Positions 1 through 11,156 of a DNA stretch of 64,000 nt are shown here, piece by piece (the first letter of the stretch is position 1; the number at the start of each line of letters is the position of its first letter). This DNA comes from Agrococcus sp. KRD186 (GTDB lineage: Bacteria; Actinomycetota; Actinomycetes; Actinomycetales; Microbacteriaceae): positions 1,392,640 through 1,456,639 of the forward strand of contig NZ_JABFAP010000001.1 of assembly GCF_017168255.1 (NCBI RefSeq), given 5' to 3'. The notes beneath the pieces were generated by a model. That model was given only the letters and a program-made list of their open reading frames with translations. It searched no databases and had not been told where the DNA came from. A program made the position numbers and the translations under genes.

Positions 1-874
1 CCGCGGCATCCACCACCTGCACGTCGAAGCCCTCGAAGAGCTCGACCACGTGCGCGGTGGCCTCCTCGAGCGAGCGCGAGGGCGCGAACCGGTAGTTGAC
101 CTGCACGACGCACTCGTCAGGGATGATGTTGCCGGCGACGCCGCCCGAGATCGCCACGGCGTTGAGGCCCTCGCGGTAGCGCAGCCCGTCCACGTCGATC
201 TCGCGCGGGCGGTACGACTGCAGCACCTGCAGGATCTCGGCGGCGTCGTGGATGGCGTTGTGCCCCATCCAGGCCCTGGCCGAGTGCGCGCGCACGCCGC
301 GGGTGCGGATCTCGGCGCGCAGCGTGCCGTTGCAGCCGCCCTCGATCTGGCCGTTCGAGGGCTCGCCCAGGATGGCGAAGTCGGCCTCCATCAGCTCGGG
401 GCGCGTGAGGGCGAGCGTGCGCAGGCCGTTGTGCTCCTCCCCCACCTCCTCGTGGTCGTACCAGAGCCAGGTCACGTCGAAGACAGGCGCGGCGAGCTCC
501 ACCGCGAGCTTCAGCTGCACGGCGACGCCGGCCTTCATGTCGACGGTGCCACGGCCCCAGAGGTGCTCCTCGCCGTCGACGACGAGCGGATGCGTCGGCA
601 GGTTGCCGTTGACCGGCACGGTGTCGATGTGGCCGGCCAGCACGACGCGGCGCGCTCGGCCCAGGTTCGTGCGCGCGACCACGGTGTCACCCACGCGCGT
701 CACCTCGAGATGGGGTGCCGTGCGGGCCGCAGCCTCGATCGCATCAGCGATCGTCGCCTCGTTGTCGGAGACGGACTCGATGTCGCACAGCTGCCGCGTG
801 AGCTCGACCGAGGTGGCGCGCGGGTCGAGCACGGCGGGCTGGAGTGCGGCGGGCAGCGGCGAGGGGTCCGTCAT
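1..874 (-). CDS. dapE: Succinyl-diaminopimelate desuccinylase, 3' end cut by window edge
   Basis: Zn-dependent M20-family hydrolase that removes succinate from N-succinyl-LL-diaminopimelate in the lysine and peptidoglycan DAP pathway (cytoplasmic). About 291 codons are present; the C-terminus lies beyond base 1. The translation shows the metal-binding AGHIDTVP motif, then GRGTVDMKAG and a DHEEVGEEHNG segment holding the catalytic Glu pair, and a GEPSNG segment, in the order expected for the family. The start is the ATG at 874-872. It has no Shine-Dalgarno, but TAGGCT ends 7 bases before it, so the transcript is probably leaderless. It diverges from dapD across 23 bp, so two steps of the same pathway share one promoter gap. 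Function is confident; only the C-terminus is unseen. Confidence 0.93.
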   Translation of the reverse strand, partial: MTDPSPLPAALQPAVLDPRATSVELTRQLCDIESVSDNEATIADAIEAAARTAPHLEVTRVGDTVVARTNLGRARRVVLAGHIDTVPVNGNLPTHPLVVDGEEHLWGRGTVDMKAGVAVQLKLAVELAAPVFDVTWLWYDHEEVGEEHNGLRTLALTRPELMEADFAILGEPSNGQIEGGCNGTLRAEIRTRGVRAHSARAWMGHNAIHDAAEILQVLQSYRPREIDVDGLRYREGLNAVAISGGVAGNIIPDECVVQVNYRFAPSRSLEEATAHVVELFEGFDVQVVDAA

Positions 875-881
875 GGCCACC

Positions 882-891
882 AGCCTAGACT
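882..891. promoter_or_regulatory. Overlapping divergent -10 elements of dapE and dapD
   Basis: The ten bases AGCCTAGACT contain TAGACT on the plus strand (886-891), six bases before the dapD ATG. They also contain TAGGCT on the minus strand (887-882), seven bases before the dapE ATG. The two hexamers share the central TA, so the promoters physically exclude each other and both transcripts should start at or next to the start codon. This is inferred from sequence only. Confidence 0.6.
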
Positions 892-897
892 TGAGGC

Positions 898-1818
898 ATG
901 GCTCGCCCCGCACACGGACATGCACTCGTCACCGTCTTCGAGGGGCGGGCGCTCGACGCGTGGTTCCCGGCCCCGGTGCTCGGCTCGGCCGCAGGAGATG
1001 CGCAGTGGATCGGCGGCGGCCACCTCGACGAGCTCACCGGCCCGGTGCCCGCGCGCGGCGTCGTGATGGAGCTGCGGCACGTCGAGATCGACCTCGACGA
1101 GGCCCCCGCCTCCGTCGAGGACGCCTACCTGCGGCTGCATCTGCTCAGCCACCGGCTGGTGCAGCCGAACTCGATCAACCTCGACGGGATCTTCGGCGCG
1201 CTGCCGGTGGTCGCGTGGACCAACGGCGGCGCCGTCGACCCCGACTGGGCGAACGAGCGCCGCGTCGAGCTGCAGCGCGCCGGCCTGCAGGTGCAGGTCG
1301 TCGACCGCTTCCCGCGCATGACCGACTTCGTCATCCCCGCGGGCGTGCGCATCGGCGACGCCAGCCGCGTGCGGCTCGGCGCGCACCTCTCGCCCGGCAC
1401 CGTGGTCATGCACGAAGGCTTCGTCAACTTCAACGCAGGCACTCTCGGCGCCTCGATGGTCGAGGGGCGCATCTCGCAAGGCGTGGTCGTCGGCGACGGC
1501 ACCGACATCGGCGGGGGCGCCTCGATCATGGGCACCCTCTCGGGCGGCGGCAAGGAGCGCGTCGCGCTCGGCGAGCGGGTGCTGCTGGGCGCCAATGCGG
1601 GCGTGGGCATCTCGATCGGCGACGACTCGGTCGTCGAGGCCGGGCTCTACGTCACCGCCGGCACGAAGGTGACGCTCGTGCCCGGCGGCGAGCAGGTGAA
1701 GGCACTCGAGCTCTCCGGCAGGCCGGGCCTGCTGTTCCGCCGCAACTCGGTCTCGGGCGCCGTCGAGGTCGTCGCCCGCGACGGCAGGGGTGTCGAGCTG
1801 AACGCCGCATTGCACTGA
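898..1818 (+). CDS. dapD: Tetrahydrodipicolinate N-succinyltransferase
   Basis: Transfers succinyl from succinyl-CoA to tetrahydrodipicolinate, the acylation step of the succinylase branch of lysine/DAP synthesis. The 306-residue product has an N-terminal alpha/beta domain and, from about residue 130, a left-handed beta-helix of hexapeptide repeats (runs such as [19 protein letters not shown] and [14 protein letters not shown]). Length and architecture match the actinobacterial DapD type rather than the shorter proteobacterial one. The ATG at 898 has no Shine-Dalgarno and follows TAGACT by six bases, so it is likely leaderless. It diverges from dapE, whose product acts later in the same pathway. 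Confidence 0.93.
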   Translation: MARPAHGHALVTVFEGRALDAWFPAPVLGSAAGDAQWIGGGHLDELTGPVPARGVVMELRHVEIDLDEAPASVEDAYLRLHLLSHRLVQPNSINLDGIFGALPVVAWTNGGAVDPDWANERRVELQRAGLQVQVVDRFPRMTDFVIPAGVRIGDASRVRLGAHLSPGTVVMHEGFVNFNAGTLGASMVEGRISQGVVVGDGTDIGGGASIMGTLSGGGKERVALGERVLLGANAGVGISIGDDSVVEAGLYVTAGTKVTLVPGGEQVKALELSGRPGLLFRRNSVSGAVEVVARDGRGVELNAALH

Positions 1819-1876
1819 TCCCACCGCGCGGCACGGCGCGCAGGAGCCCGCCGTCGCAGCAGGGCAGAATCAGAGC

Positions 1877-2634
<758 letters not shown>

Positions 2635-2653
<19 letters not shown>

Positions 2654-4257
2654 GCCTGCAGCTGCGGCAGTACGGCCGCACGCTCACGCGCAGCCCCTGG
2701 GCGATCGTCACGCTCGTGCTCGCGGTGCTGGGCGCGCTCGGCGCCCTCGGCCTGGTCGCGACGACCATGGTGCTGCTGCGCGTCACGCTGCCGCAGACGG
2801 GTCCGGATGCGGTGGTGGTGCTGGGCAGCACGCTGGTCGTCGGGTGGGCGATCGCGAGCGTGCTCATCTCGGCCGACGACGCGCTCGCCCCCGAGCGCTT
2901 CGCCATGCTGCCGGTGCCCGCGCGGCGGCTGCTGCCGGGCGTGCTGCTCGGCGGCGCGATCGGCGTCGGCGGCATCGGGACGCTATTGGCGCTGCTGCTG
3001 ACCCTGATCGGCTGGAGCATCACCTGGCCGGCGCTGCTCGCCGCCGCGCTGCTCCTGCCGCTGCAGCTGCTGACCTGCCTGCTCGCGGGCCGGGCGCTCG
3101 CTGCCGCGCTCGCGCGGCAGCTCGCCAAGCGCAGCGGGCGCGACCTGATCGTCGTCATCGGCAGCGTGCTGGGCATCTCCGCCGGCATCGTCGTGGTGGT
3201 GGTCGCCGAGGGGGTGCGGGCGCTCGGGTCGACCGACTCGCTGCTGGGCGCGGTCGCCGGCACGCTCGCCTGGACCCCGATCGGCGCCGCGTGGGGCGTG
3301 CCTCGTGCCGTCGCCGACGGTGCGCTGCTGCCGGCTGCGGCGCAGCTGCTGGTCGCGCTCGCGACGGCCGCGCTGCTGTGGCTCGTGTGGGCGCACGACT
3401 TCCGCAGCCGGCTCACCGCGCCGATCGTCTCCGGTGGCGGCGGCCGGGTGCGCAGCGGCGCCTGGATCGACCGGCTGCTGCCGGCGACGCCCGTCGGCGC
3501 GATCGCCGCCCGCGGCCTGCGCTACCGCCTGCGCGACCCGCGGCACCTCGTGAACGTGATCGGCGTCGTGCTGCTGCCGCTGCTGATCCTAGGCCTGAAC
3601 GTCGTGATGGGCACCACGGTCGAGGTCGAGCTGGGCGAGGGCGTCGCCGATCTGGGGGCGTTCGGCGACGTGGGCCCGATGCTGCTGCCGCTGCTGGGAG
3701 CCATCGTGCTGATGTCGGTCGGGCAGCTCGACACCGCGTACGACAGCTCTGCGCTCGCGGCGCACGTGCTCACGGGCGTCTCCGGCACCGCCGACCGTGC
3801 GGGCAGAGCGCTGGGCATGATCGTGCTGTTCGGCCCGCTGCTGACCGTGACGGCTGTCGTCACCACGGCGATCTCCGGGCGCTGGGAGCTGCTGCCGGCG
3901 TCGCTCGGGGCGACGCTGGGCACCGCGGCGCTCGTGATCGGCGCGGGCAGCGCGATCAGCCCGTGGATGCCCGGGCAGACGCCCGCCCCCGAGGCGAGCC
4001 CGTTCGGCACCGGATCATCCGGCGGCGCGCAGGCGCTGCTGGGTGCGCTGCTGATGCTGCTGGTGATCCTGACAGCCGGTGCGCCGGCGATCGGCACCGC
4101 GCTCGCCGCGGCCTGGTTCCCATTGCTCGGCTGGGTCAGCCTCGCCATCGGGCTCGGCCTCGGCGCCCTCGCGATCTGGCTGGGCGTTCGGCTCGGCGGC
4201 AGGGCGCTCGACCGGCGCTGGCCGGAGGTGCTCGCGGCCGTCACCCGCGAGCACTGA
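2635..4257 (+). CDS. ABC transporter permease, multi-spanning
   Basis: Membrane partner of the preceding ATPase. The 540 residues contain roughly twelve hydrophobic segments, the first at about residues 22-46 and the last in the C-terminal 60 residues. Two halves are separated by a polar loop near residues 245-280 (EDG-poor, RVRSGAWIDR). The start ATG at 2635 lies inside the 3' end of the ATPase gene. The length suggests a duplicated six-helix ABC-2 unit in one chain. No substrate can be named. It is convergent with the AAA ATPase gene ending at 4310; the 52-bp gap holds no convincing terminator. Confidence 0.8.
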
Positions 4258-4309
4258 CGGGCAGCGCCGAGACGCATCCCCAGCGCGACACCGGGCTCGC
4301 CCAGGTGCT

Positions 4310-5542
4310 TCATGGCGAGAGTGCGCCGATCGCTACGACGTTCACTCCATCGGCTCGACGATAGGACGCCCCGGTACCCGTGACGACGGTCAGCACCGGA
4401 GCGTCGCGCTCGTCGACATTCTCGGCGAACGCCTTCAGTGATGCAGCCGCCATCTCCACCGGCGCCTCGCCCGCGCCCAGCTTCACTTCGAATGCCGACC
4501 ACTGCCCGCTCGGGAGCTGCACGATCGCGTCAACCTCGCGGCCGGCGGAGTCACGCGCGTGATACACCGAACCGCCGAGCGGCTGCGTCAGCACCCGCAG
4601 GTCATGAACCACGAGCGACTCAAAGAGTTGGCCGGCGAATCCCGGATCCCGCCGAAGCGCGGTCGCATTGCCTCCGACCAACGCCAATGCAAGCGACGGG
4701 TCGCAGAGTTGTCTCTTCGGCTCCTTCCGCAGCGTCGCCGTCGAGCGCAGGTGCGCTGACCACGCCGGCTGGTCCTCGACGACGAAGATGCGGGAGAGCG
4801 CGTCGAGGTACTCGCGAACGACATCGCGCGAGAGTGAGGTCTCATCTCGGGCGAGCGTCGAGACAGTCGCCTCGGTGGCTATCGAACGCGCCAGGGCGAC
4901 CATGAGCCGATGCACGCGCCCGGGATCGCGGTCCTTGCCTGCGGTGCGGATGTCGACCGAGGCGACCGTGTCGGCGTAGTCGCGCAGGTTTGCATGCACG
5001 GCGGAGTCAGGCAGTCCGACGAACCCAGGCCAACCGCCTCGTGCGATCCGAGCGAGCAGCGCATCGAAGTCGAGCTCGGCGGTCGACGCGCGCGGTGCCG
5101 ATCCGTTCAGCAGGTCAGCGACAGACACCGTGGCGTCCGAGTCTCCGCTCTCGAACAACGACATCGTGCGCATCCGCAGCCGCGCGAACCTGCCTGCCCC
5201 GGAGTGCCTGACCGCGTCGGATGCTGGTGCAGTCGATCCGGTGAGCACGAACTGCCCCCGCTCGGGCGCATCGTCGACCGCTCGCCGTACTGCGTTCCAC
5301 AGCTCAGGATGGACCTGCCATTCGTCGAGCAACCGGGGCCTTGCCCCCTCGAGCACCAATGCAGGATCCGCCTGGACCTGGCCCGCGACCGTCGGATCAG
5401 TGTCGACCCGAACGATGCTGGAGACGTGGCGCGAGGCCGTCGCGGTCTTGCCGCACGCCTTCGGGCCCTCGACGAGCACCGCACCCGCGCGCCCCAGTGC
5501 CGTATCGAGTTCGTGATCGGCGACACGTTCGATGTACTCCAC
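4310..5542 (-). CDS. AAA_14/DUF4143 ATPase with PD-(D/E)XK-like C-terminus
   Basis: The 410-residue protein has three visible parts. The first is an AAA module with P-loop GPKACGKT (26-33), Walker B LLDE (71-74) and a sensor-like FVLTGST (98-104). The second is a DUF4143-type middle region around WPGFVG (171-176) with a likely winged helix near 220-262. The third is a C-terminal domain with Glu309, Asp338 and E352-V-K354, spaced like a restriction-endonuclease fold (E...D...ExK). The family is widespread and its biological role is largely unknown. The GTG start at 5542 has a good Shine-Dalgarno (GAGGTGA). The gene stands alone between unrelated transporters, its upstream DNA is much more A+T-rich than the window, and that DNA carries five phased 23-bp repeats. 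These points suggest horizontal acquisition, but I saw no transposase or att site. Confidence 0.8.
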   Translation of the reverse strand: MEYIERVADHELDTALGRAGAVLVEGPKACGKTATASRHVSSIVRVDTDPTVAGQVQADPALVLEGARPRLLDEWQVHPELWNAVRRAVDDAPERGQFVLTGSTAPASDAVRHSGAGRFARLRMRTMSLFESGDSDATVSVADLLNGSAPRASTAELDFDALLARIARGGWPGFVGLPDSAVHANLRDYADTVASVDIRTAGKDRDPGRVHRLMVALARSIATEATVSTLARDETSLSRDVVREYLDALSRIFVVEDQPAWSAHLRSTATLRKEPKRQLCDPSLALALVGGNATALRRDPGFAGQLFESLVVHDLRVLTQPLGGSVYHARDSAGREVDAIVQLPSGQWSAFEVKLGAGEAPVEMAAASLKAFAENVDERDAPVLTVVTGTGASYRRADGVNVVAIGALSP

Positions 5543-5559
5543 AGCTTCACCTCACCACC

Positions 5560-5674
5560 GCCGTCACACTGCGACGATCTCGGTCGTCAATTCAGCAGCA
5601 AACCAGTCGTCAGATTGAAAGCGTATCAGTCGTCAATTTGCCGCCCAGACTGTCGTCAGTTCGAACGGCGCGGA
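5560..5674. repeat. Five tandem 23-bp repeats (iteron-like) upstream of the AAA ATPase
   Basis: Copies begin at 5560, 5583, 5606, 5629 and 5652, exactly 23 bp apart. Only the first seven bases are conserved: GTCGTCA in four copies and GCCGTCA in the first. A T/C-rich trinucleotide usually follows, and the remaining bases of each unit differ. This pattern (fixed spacing, conserved core, free spacers) is typical of cooperative protein binding rather than of slipped duplication. The array fills most of the 141-bp gap between the purine permease stop and the ATPase start. Confidence 0.8.
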
Positions 5675-5683
5675 GCATCGGGC

Positions 5684-7135
5684 TCACGCGAGCAGCGCCT
5701 CGATGGGGCCTCGCGCGAAGAAGACCACGAACAGGATCGCGACGATCCACAGCAGCGGCGAGATCTGCTTGAACTTGCCGGAGACCGCGTTGACGAGCAC
5801 CCAGGCGATGAAGCCCACGCCGATGCCGTTGGCGATGTTGTAGGTCATCGGCATCACGACGATGGTGAGGAACGCCGGCAGCGCGATGCGGAAGTCGGTG
5901 AAGTCGATCTCGGTGATCTGCGCCATCATCAGCGCGCCCACGACCACGAGCGTCGCGGCAGCCACCTCCAGCGGCACCACGGAGGTGAGCGGGGTCAGGA
6001 ACATCGCGGCCAGGAAGAGCAGGCCGGTGACGACCGAGGCGAGGCCCGTGCGGGCGCCGTCGCCGATGCCGGCGGCCGAGTCGATGAAGACGGTGTTCGA
6101 GGAGGCGCTCGCGCCACCACCGGCCACCGCGCCGACGCCCTCGACCACGAGCGCGCGCTTGAGGCCGGGGAACTGGCCGTTCGGGTAGGAGATGCCCGCC
6201 TGCTTCGCCAGCCCGGTCATCGAGCCGATGGCGTCGAAGAAGTTCATGAACACCAGCGTGAAGATGAACATGGTGGTGGCGAGGATGCCGATGCGCTCGA
6301 AGGAGCCGAACGAGAACTGGCCGATGAGTGAGAAGTCGGGCAGCGAGAAGATCGCGGTCGGCAGCGCGGGCGGGTTGAGGTTCCAGGCGTCGGGGTTCGT
6401 GCCCAGCGAGGGGCCGACCTTGAAGATCGCCTCGAGGATGATCGCGACCACCGTGGCCGCCACGATGCCGATCAGCAGCGCGCCCTTGACCCGCAGCGCC
6501 AGCAGCGAGCCCATCAGCGCCAGCGCGATGATGAACACCACCGTCGGCAGCGAGGTGATGGAACCGCCGTCGCCGAGCTGCACCGGGGGCGCGGTGATGC
6601 CGGTCGTGCGCACGAAACCGGCGTCGACGAAGCCGATGAAGGCGATGAACAGGCCGATGCCGACCGTGATCGCCGCCTTCAGCGGTGCAGGCACGGCGTC
6701 GAAGATCATGCGACGCAGGCCCGTCAGGCCCAGCACCACGATGATGATGCCGTTGATGACCACCAGGCCCATGGCCTCCGCCCAGGTGAGCTCGCCCACC
6801 AGGCCGAAGGCGAGGAACGAGTTGATGCCCAGGCCGGCGGCGAGGCCGAAGGGCACGTTGGCGATCAGGCCCATCGCGAGGGTCATCAGCCCGCCCACGA
6901 GCGCGGTGACCGCCGCCACCTGGTGGTTGGGCAGCCAGCCGCCCTCGACGTCCACCGCCGCCTGATCGGCCGAGAACCCGCCGATGATGAGCGGGTTCAG
7001 CACGATGATGTAGGCCATCGCGAAGAACGTGACGAGACCGCCTCGCACCTCCTGCGTGACGGACGAGCCGCGCTCGGAGATCTTGAAGAAGCGGTCGAGG
7101 GCGCTCTTGGGCGCGGCCTGCGTGGTGGTGGTCAT
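5684..7135 (-). CDS. NCS2-family (AzgA-like) purine permease
   Basis: Proton-coupled uptake of a nucleobase, most likely hypoxanthine, guanine or adenine, across the cytoplasmic membrane. The 483 residues begin with a polar N-terminus followed by the family motif [13 protein letters not shown] (about 36-48), and the protein has about 12-14 membrane segments. The second conserved block [19 protein letters not shown] (about residues 285-303) is the NCS2/AzgA signature region. The ATG at 7135 is preceded by GGAG five bases upstream. The gene is monocistronic, bounded upstream by the gltA terminator hairpin. The exact base transported cannot be read from sequence. Confidence 0.88.
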   Translation of the reverse strand: MTTTTQAAPKSALDRFFKISERGSSVTQEVRGGLVTFFAMAYIIVLNPLIIGGFSADQAAVDVEGGWLPNHQVAAVTALVGGLMTLAMGLIANVPFGLAAGLGINSFLAFGLVGELTWAEAMGLVVINGIIIVVLGLTGLRRMIFDAVPAPLKAAITVGIGLFIAFIGFVDAGFVRTTGITAPPVQLGDGGSITSLPTVVFIIALALMGSLLALRVKGALLIGIVAATVVAIILEAIFKVGPSLGTNPDAWNLNPPALPTAIFSLPDFSLIGQFSFGSFERIGILATTMFIFTLVFMNFFDAIGSMTGLAKQAGISYPNGQFPGLKRALVVEGVGAVAGGGASASSNTVFIDSAAGIGDGARTGLASVVTGLLFLAAMFLTPLTSVVPLEVAAATLVVVGALMMAQITEIDFTDFRIALPAFLTIVVMPMTYNIANGIGVGFIAWVLVNAVSGKFKQISPLLWIVAILFVVFFARGPIEALLA

Positions 7136-7153
7136 GGGTGCTCCGGGTCGAAC

Positions 7154-7180
7154 GCCGGGGCGGCACCGTGCCGCCCCGGC
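7154..7180 (-). terminator. Hairpin downstream of gltA
   Basis: Perfect 13-bp inverted repeat (arms 7154-7166 and 7168-7180, GCCGGGGCGGCAC and its complement), 52 bases past the gltA stop and before the purine permease start. It has no U-tract, as is usual in actinobacteria. In practice the innermost pairs open to form the loop. Confidence 0.65.
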
Positions 7181-7232
7181 GGCACGCTGTCGTGCTGGGT
7201 GGGGGTCGTGCGGCCGGCGGTGCCGGGAACGA

Positions 7233-8540
<1,308 letters not shown>

Positions 8541-8546
8541 GAAAAC

Positions 8547-8552
8547 AGACTA
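8547..8552 (-). promoter_or_regulatory. -10 element of gltA (leaderless)
   Basis: TAGTCT on the minus strand ends six bases before the GTG start of gltA, which would place the transcription start at the start codon. Confidence 0.55.
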
Positions 8553-8589
8553 CCGGTCGTCGGACGGCCGCATCTCACAGCGCTCCCCG

Positions 8590-9663
8590 TCACCCGCGCA
8601 GGCGCGCCGCGGCCTCCGAGATGTGCGCATCGGATGCGGTGAGCGCGACCCGCACCCGGGTGCGGTCGCCGTAGAACGAGCCGGGCGCGACCAGGATGCC
8701 CAGCCGCGACAGCGTGTCGAGCTGCACGAGCGCATCCGTGCCGTCGGTGGCCCACAGGTACAGTCCCGCGTCGGAGGAGACGTCGAAGCCGTGCTCGCGC
8801 ATCGCCGACAGCAGCAGCGCGCGGCGGGCGCGGTAGCGCTCGCGCTGCTCGGCCACGTGCGCCGCGTCGCCGAGCGCCACCGCGAGCGCGTGCTGCACGG
8901 GGCTCGGAGCCATCAGGCCCAGGTGCTTGCGCACGGCGAGCGCGCGCTGCACGACCCGGGGGTCGCCGGCGATGAAGGCCGCGCGGTAGCCGGCGAGGTT
9001 CGACTGCTTGCTGAGCGAGTACACGGCCACGAGCCCGGTCAGGTCGCCGTCCGTCACGCGCGGATCGAGGATGGAGGGCGCCTCGTCGACCTCCCAGGGC
9101 AGCAGGGCGTAGCACTCGTCACTCGCGACCACGATCCCCCGCTCGCGGGCGGCGTGCACGACGCGCCGCAGCGCATCCACCCCCAGCACCTCGCCGGTGG
9201 GGTTCGACGGCGAGTTCAGCCAGACGAGGCGGGTGGCCGCCGGCCAGTCGTCGGGATCGTCGGCGCGCACGGGCTCGGCGCCCGCGATGCGCGCCCCGAT
9301 GTCGTAGGTGGGGTAGGCGACGGCGGGGTGCACGACCACGTCGCCCGCGCCCAGCCCCAACTGCAGCGGCAAGCCCGCGACGAGCTCCTTGGAGCCGATC
9401 GTCACGAGCAGCTGCTCGTCGCCGATGCCCGGCACGCCGCGCACGCGCGCGAACCACTCGGCGATCGCGGCGCGCGCCTCAGCGGTGCCGTGGTTGGTCG
9501 GATAGGCGTGCGCGTCGGTCGCCTCGCGCAGGGCCGCCTGGATGAGCGCCGGCGTCGGATCGACCGGCGAGCCGACGCTCAGGTCGATGAGGCCGCCGGG
9601 GTGCAGCGCAGCGCGGGCCTTGGCGCCCGCGAGCGTGTCCCACGGGAACTCCGGCAGCAGCAT
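8590..9663 (-). CDS. dapC: N-succinyldiaminopimelate aminotransferase
   Basis: PLP-dependent class I/II aminotransferase converting N-succinyl-2-amino-6-ketopimelate to succinyl-DAP, between the steps of DapD and DapE. The 357 residues contain the substrate block [11 protein letters not shown], the DECY segment around the conserved Asp and the PLP-lysine motif [12 protein letters not shown], ending with an Arg motif ([10 protein letters not shown]) that binds the alpha-carboxylate. The ATG at 9663 overlaps the fdxA stop by one base; an in-frame upstream extension is only a shadow of fdxA. The mshB-fdxA-dapC order is conserved in actinobacteria and supports this substrate over other aminotransferases. 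Confidence 0.9.
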   Translation of the reverse strand: MLLPEFPWDTLAGAKARAALHPGGLIDLSVGSPVDPTPALIQAALREATDAHAYPTNHGTAEARAAIAEWFARVRGVPGIGDEQLLVTIGSKELVAGLPLQLGLGAGDVVVHPAVAYPTYDIGARIAGAEPVRADDPDDWPAATRLVWLNSPSNPTGEVLGVDALRRVVHAARERGIVVASDECYALLPWEVDEAPSILDPRVTDGDLTGLVAVYSLSKQSNLAGYRAAFIAGDPRVVQRALAVRKHLGLMAPSPVQHALAVALGDAAHVAEQRERYRARRALLLSAMREHGFDVSSDAGLYLWATDGTDALVQLDTLSRLGILVAPGSFYGDRTRVRVALTASDAHISEAAARLRG

Positions 9664-9986
9664 CAGTCGTGCTGCTGCGGCGGCAGCGCGGCGACGATCG
9701 GGTGATCGTGCTTGATCACGCCGACCTTGGCGGCGCCGCCGGGCGAGCCGATCTCGTCGAAGAAGTGCACGTTGGCCTCGTAGTACTCGGCCCACTCCTC
9801 AGGCGTGTCGTCCTCGTAGAAGATCGCCTCGACCGGGCACACCGGCTCGCACGCACCGCAGTCGACGCACTCGTCGGGGTGGATGTAGAGCATCCGCTCA
9901 CCCTCGTAGATGCAGTCCACCGGGCACTCGTCGACGCACGCGCGATCCTTGAGGTCGACGCACGGAAGCGCGATCACGTAGGTCAT
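9663..9986 (-). CDS. fdxA: Seven-iron ferredoxin (3Fe-4S + 4Fe-4S)
   Basis: Small soluble electron carrier of 107 residues. Cys9, Cys17 and Cys50 match the ligands of a 3Fe-4S cluster, and Cys21, Cys40, Cys43 and Cys46 those of a 4Fe-4S cluster. This is the Azotobacter ferredoxin I pattern shifted by one residue, with the extra free Cys25 also present. The long acidic tail after residue 54 is typical of FdxA/FdxC. The start ATG overlaps the mshB stop in an ATGA and the stop overlaps the dapC start, so the three genes are one operon. The redox partner is not known from context. Confidence 0.94.
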   Translation of the reverse strand: MTYVIALPCVDLKDRACVDECPVDCIYEGERMLYIHPDECVDCGACEPVCPVEAIFYEDDTPEEWAEYYEANVHFFDEIGSPGGAAKVGVIKHDHPIVAALPPQQHD

Positions 9987-11077
9987 CGGTCCATCTCCCC
10001 TTCCGTCCTCTGCTTCGATGCCATCCTAATCCGCCGCCGCGCTTCGGCATCCGGCCACGCCAGCGCGAACAGCGATGCCGCGGCGGGCACGAGCGACCAG
10101 AGCCAGCCTGGGAGGTTGGAGGGCACGAGGGAGCGCTCGGTGCCCCAGGCGCCGCGCCCGAGCGGGTCGATCGCTATGACGGCGACCACCCCGACCAGGC
10201 CGATGACCGCCGCGAACGTCATCGGCCGGGAGCCGCTCGCGGCGCGGATGCCGGTGATCAGCCCCACGGCCGCGATGAGCGAGAGGCCGAGGCCCCACGG
10301 CAGCTGCTGGTGCGAGAAGGTGCCGACGACGCCGACCACCGCGCCGGCGACGAGCGCCCCCACGCGCAGCGACCATCGGGTGCGGCGCTCCGGCCGGGTC
10401 TCGATCAGCCGGTAGTGCTCGACCGTGTCGATCGGCCGTCGCTGGCCGCCGACGTGCACCACGTCGTCGCCCTCCACCGTCAGCTGGGAGCGGTGCTGCG
10501 CGAGCGCATCAAGCACCCGGTCCTTCACCGGCGCGAGCGGGAAGGAGACGTCGGCGGCGGACTTCGCGCGCACGTAGAGCGGCAGGTCGTAGCGCCGAGC
10601 GACGATCACGGCGGCATGGTGGGCGGCGACGTGATCGGGGTGGCCGTAGCCGCCGTCGGCGTCGTAGGTGACGAGCGCGGTCGGGTCGATCTCCTCGACG
10701 ACGAAGCCCAGCGCATCCGCCAGGTCGTCGACATCGGCGCGGCTCAGCGAGGTCGGGGGCGCATCGGGCGCTGCCTGTGCCTTGCCGCTGCGATGCCAGG
10801 CCATGCCGGAGTCGTCCCAGCCGTGGATGCGGCGGCCGCGTGCCCCGAGCGCGCGCAGCGCCGCTTCGAGCTCGGCGCGGCGCACCTCGCCGATGCCGAT
10901 CTCGTCGACCGCCGCCTGCGCCTCGGCGCGGATCTCGCCGCGCTCGCCGAGCGTGAAGGTGACCACGACCGCATCGCCGCCGCCCGCGGCGACGGACGCG
11001 ATCGCGGCACCGGTCGAGAGCGTCTCGTCGTCTGGGTGGGCGTGCACGAACATCACGCGCTCGAGGCGGGGATCCAT
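9983..11077 (-). CDS. mshB: MshB-type GlcNAc-Ins/mycothiol-pathway deacetylase with membrane tail
   Basis: Zn-dependent PIG-L family deacetylase; MshB makes GlcN-Ins for mycothiol. Metal-binding AHPDDE lies at residues 13-18 and the third ligand region GYGHPDHVAAH near 150. The catalytic domain ends near residue 230. About 110 residues with three to four hydrophobic segments follow, ending in a basic cytosolic tail. The standard enzyme is about 290-300 residues, so this 364-residue form looks like a fusion to a small membrane protein. The ATG at 11077 is preferred: TTGGAT and GGGAGG lie just upstream, while a GTG at 11095 lacks support. It is first in the operon with fdxA and dapC. A related deacetylase such as Mca is less likely because Mca lacks the tail. 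Confidence 0.82.
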   Translation of the reverse strand: MDPRLERVMFVHAHPDDETLSTGAAIASVAAGGGDAVVVTFTLGERGEIRAEAQAAVDEIGIGEVRRAELEAALRALGARGRRIHGWDDSGMAWHRSGKAQAAPDAPPTSLSRADVDDLADALGFVVEEIDPTALVTYDADGGYGHPDHVAAHHAAVIVARRYDLPLYVRAKSAADVSFPLAPVKDRVLDALAQHRSQLTVEGDDVVHVGGQRRPIDTVEHYRLIETRPERRTRWSLRVGALVAGAVVGVVGTFSHQQLPWGLGLSLIAAVGLITGIRAASGSRPMTFAAVIGLVGVVAVIAIDPLGRGAWGTERSLVPSNLPGWLWSLVPAAASLFALAWPDAEARRRIRMASKQRTEGEMDR

Positions 11078-11156
11078 TGCCTCCCATCCAACCACCCCCC
11101 ACGCTCGCGCTCGGACGCGCGTGCACGACGCGGCGCCGCTGCCGAGCGGTGGGCGG

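Noticed and set aside
2844-4364. Long open frames overlapping the ABC permease on both strands
   Set aside because: High-G+C coding sequence leaves shadow frames rich in Arg, Ala, Gly and Pro; the permease frame has proper hydrophobic helices.
5560-5674. CRISPR-like array
   Set aside because: The conserved core is only 7 bases and there are no cas genes; the spacers are shorter than in any CRISPR array I know.
5560-5674. Transposon end with repeated transposase-binding sites
   Set aside because: No matching repeats or inverted copy at the other side of the ATPase gene (4258-4310) and no transposase.
9664-9795. dapC starting 44 codons further upstream
   Set aside because: That part is an Arg-rich shadow of fdxA; the ATG overlapping the fdxA stop matches the family start.
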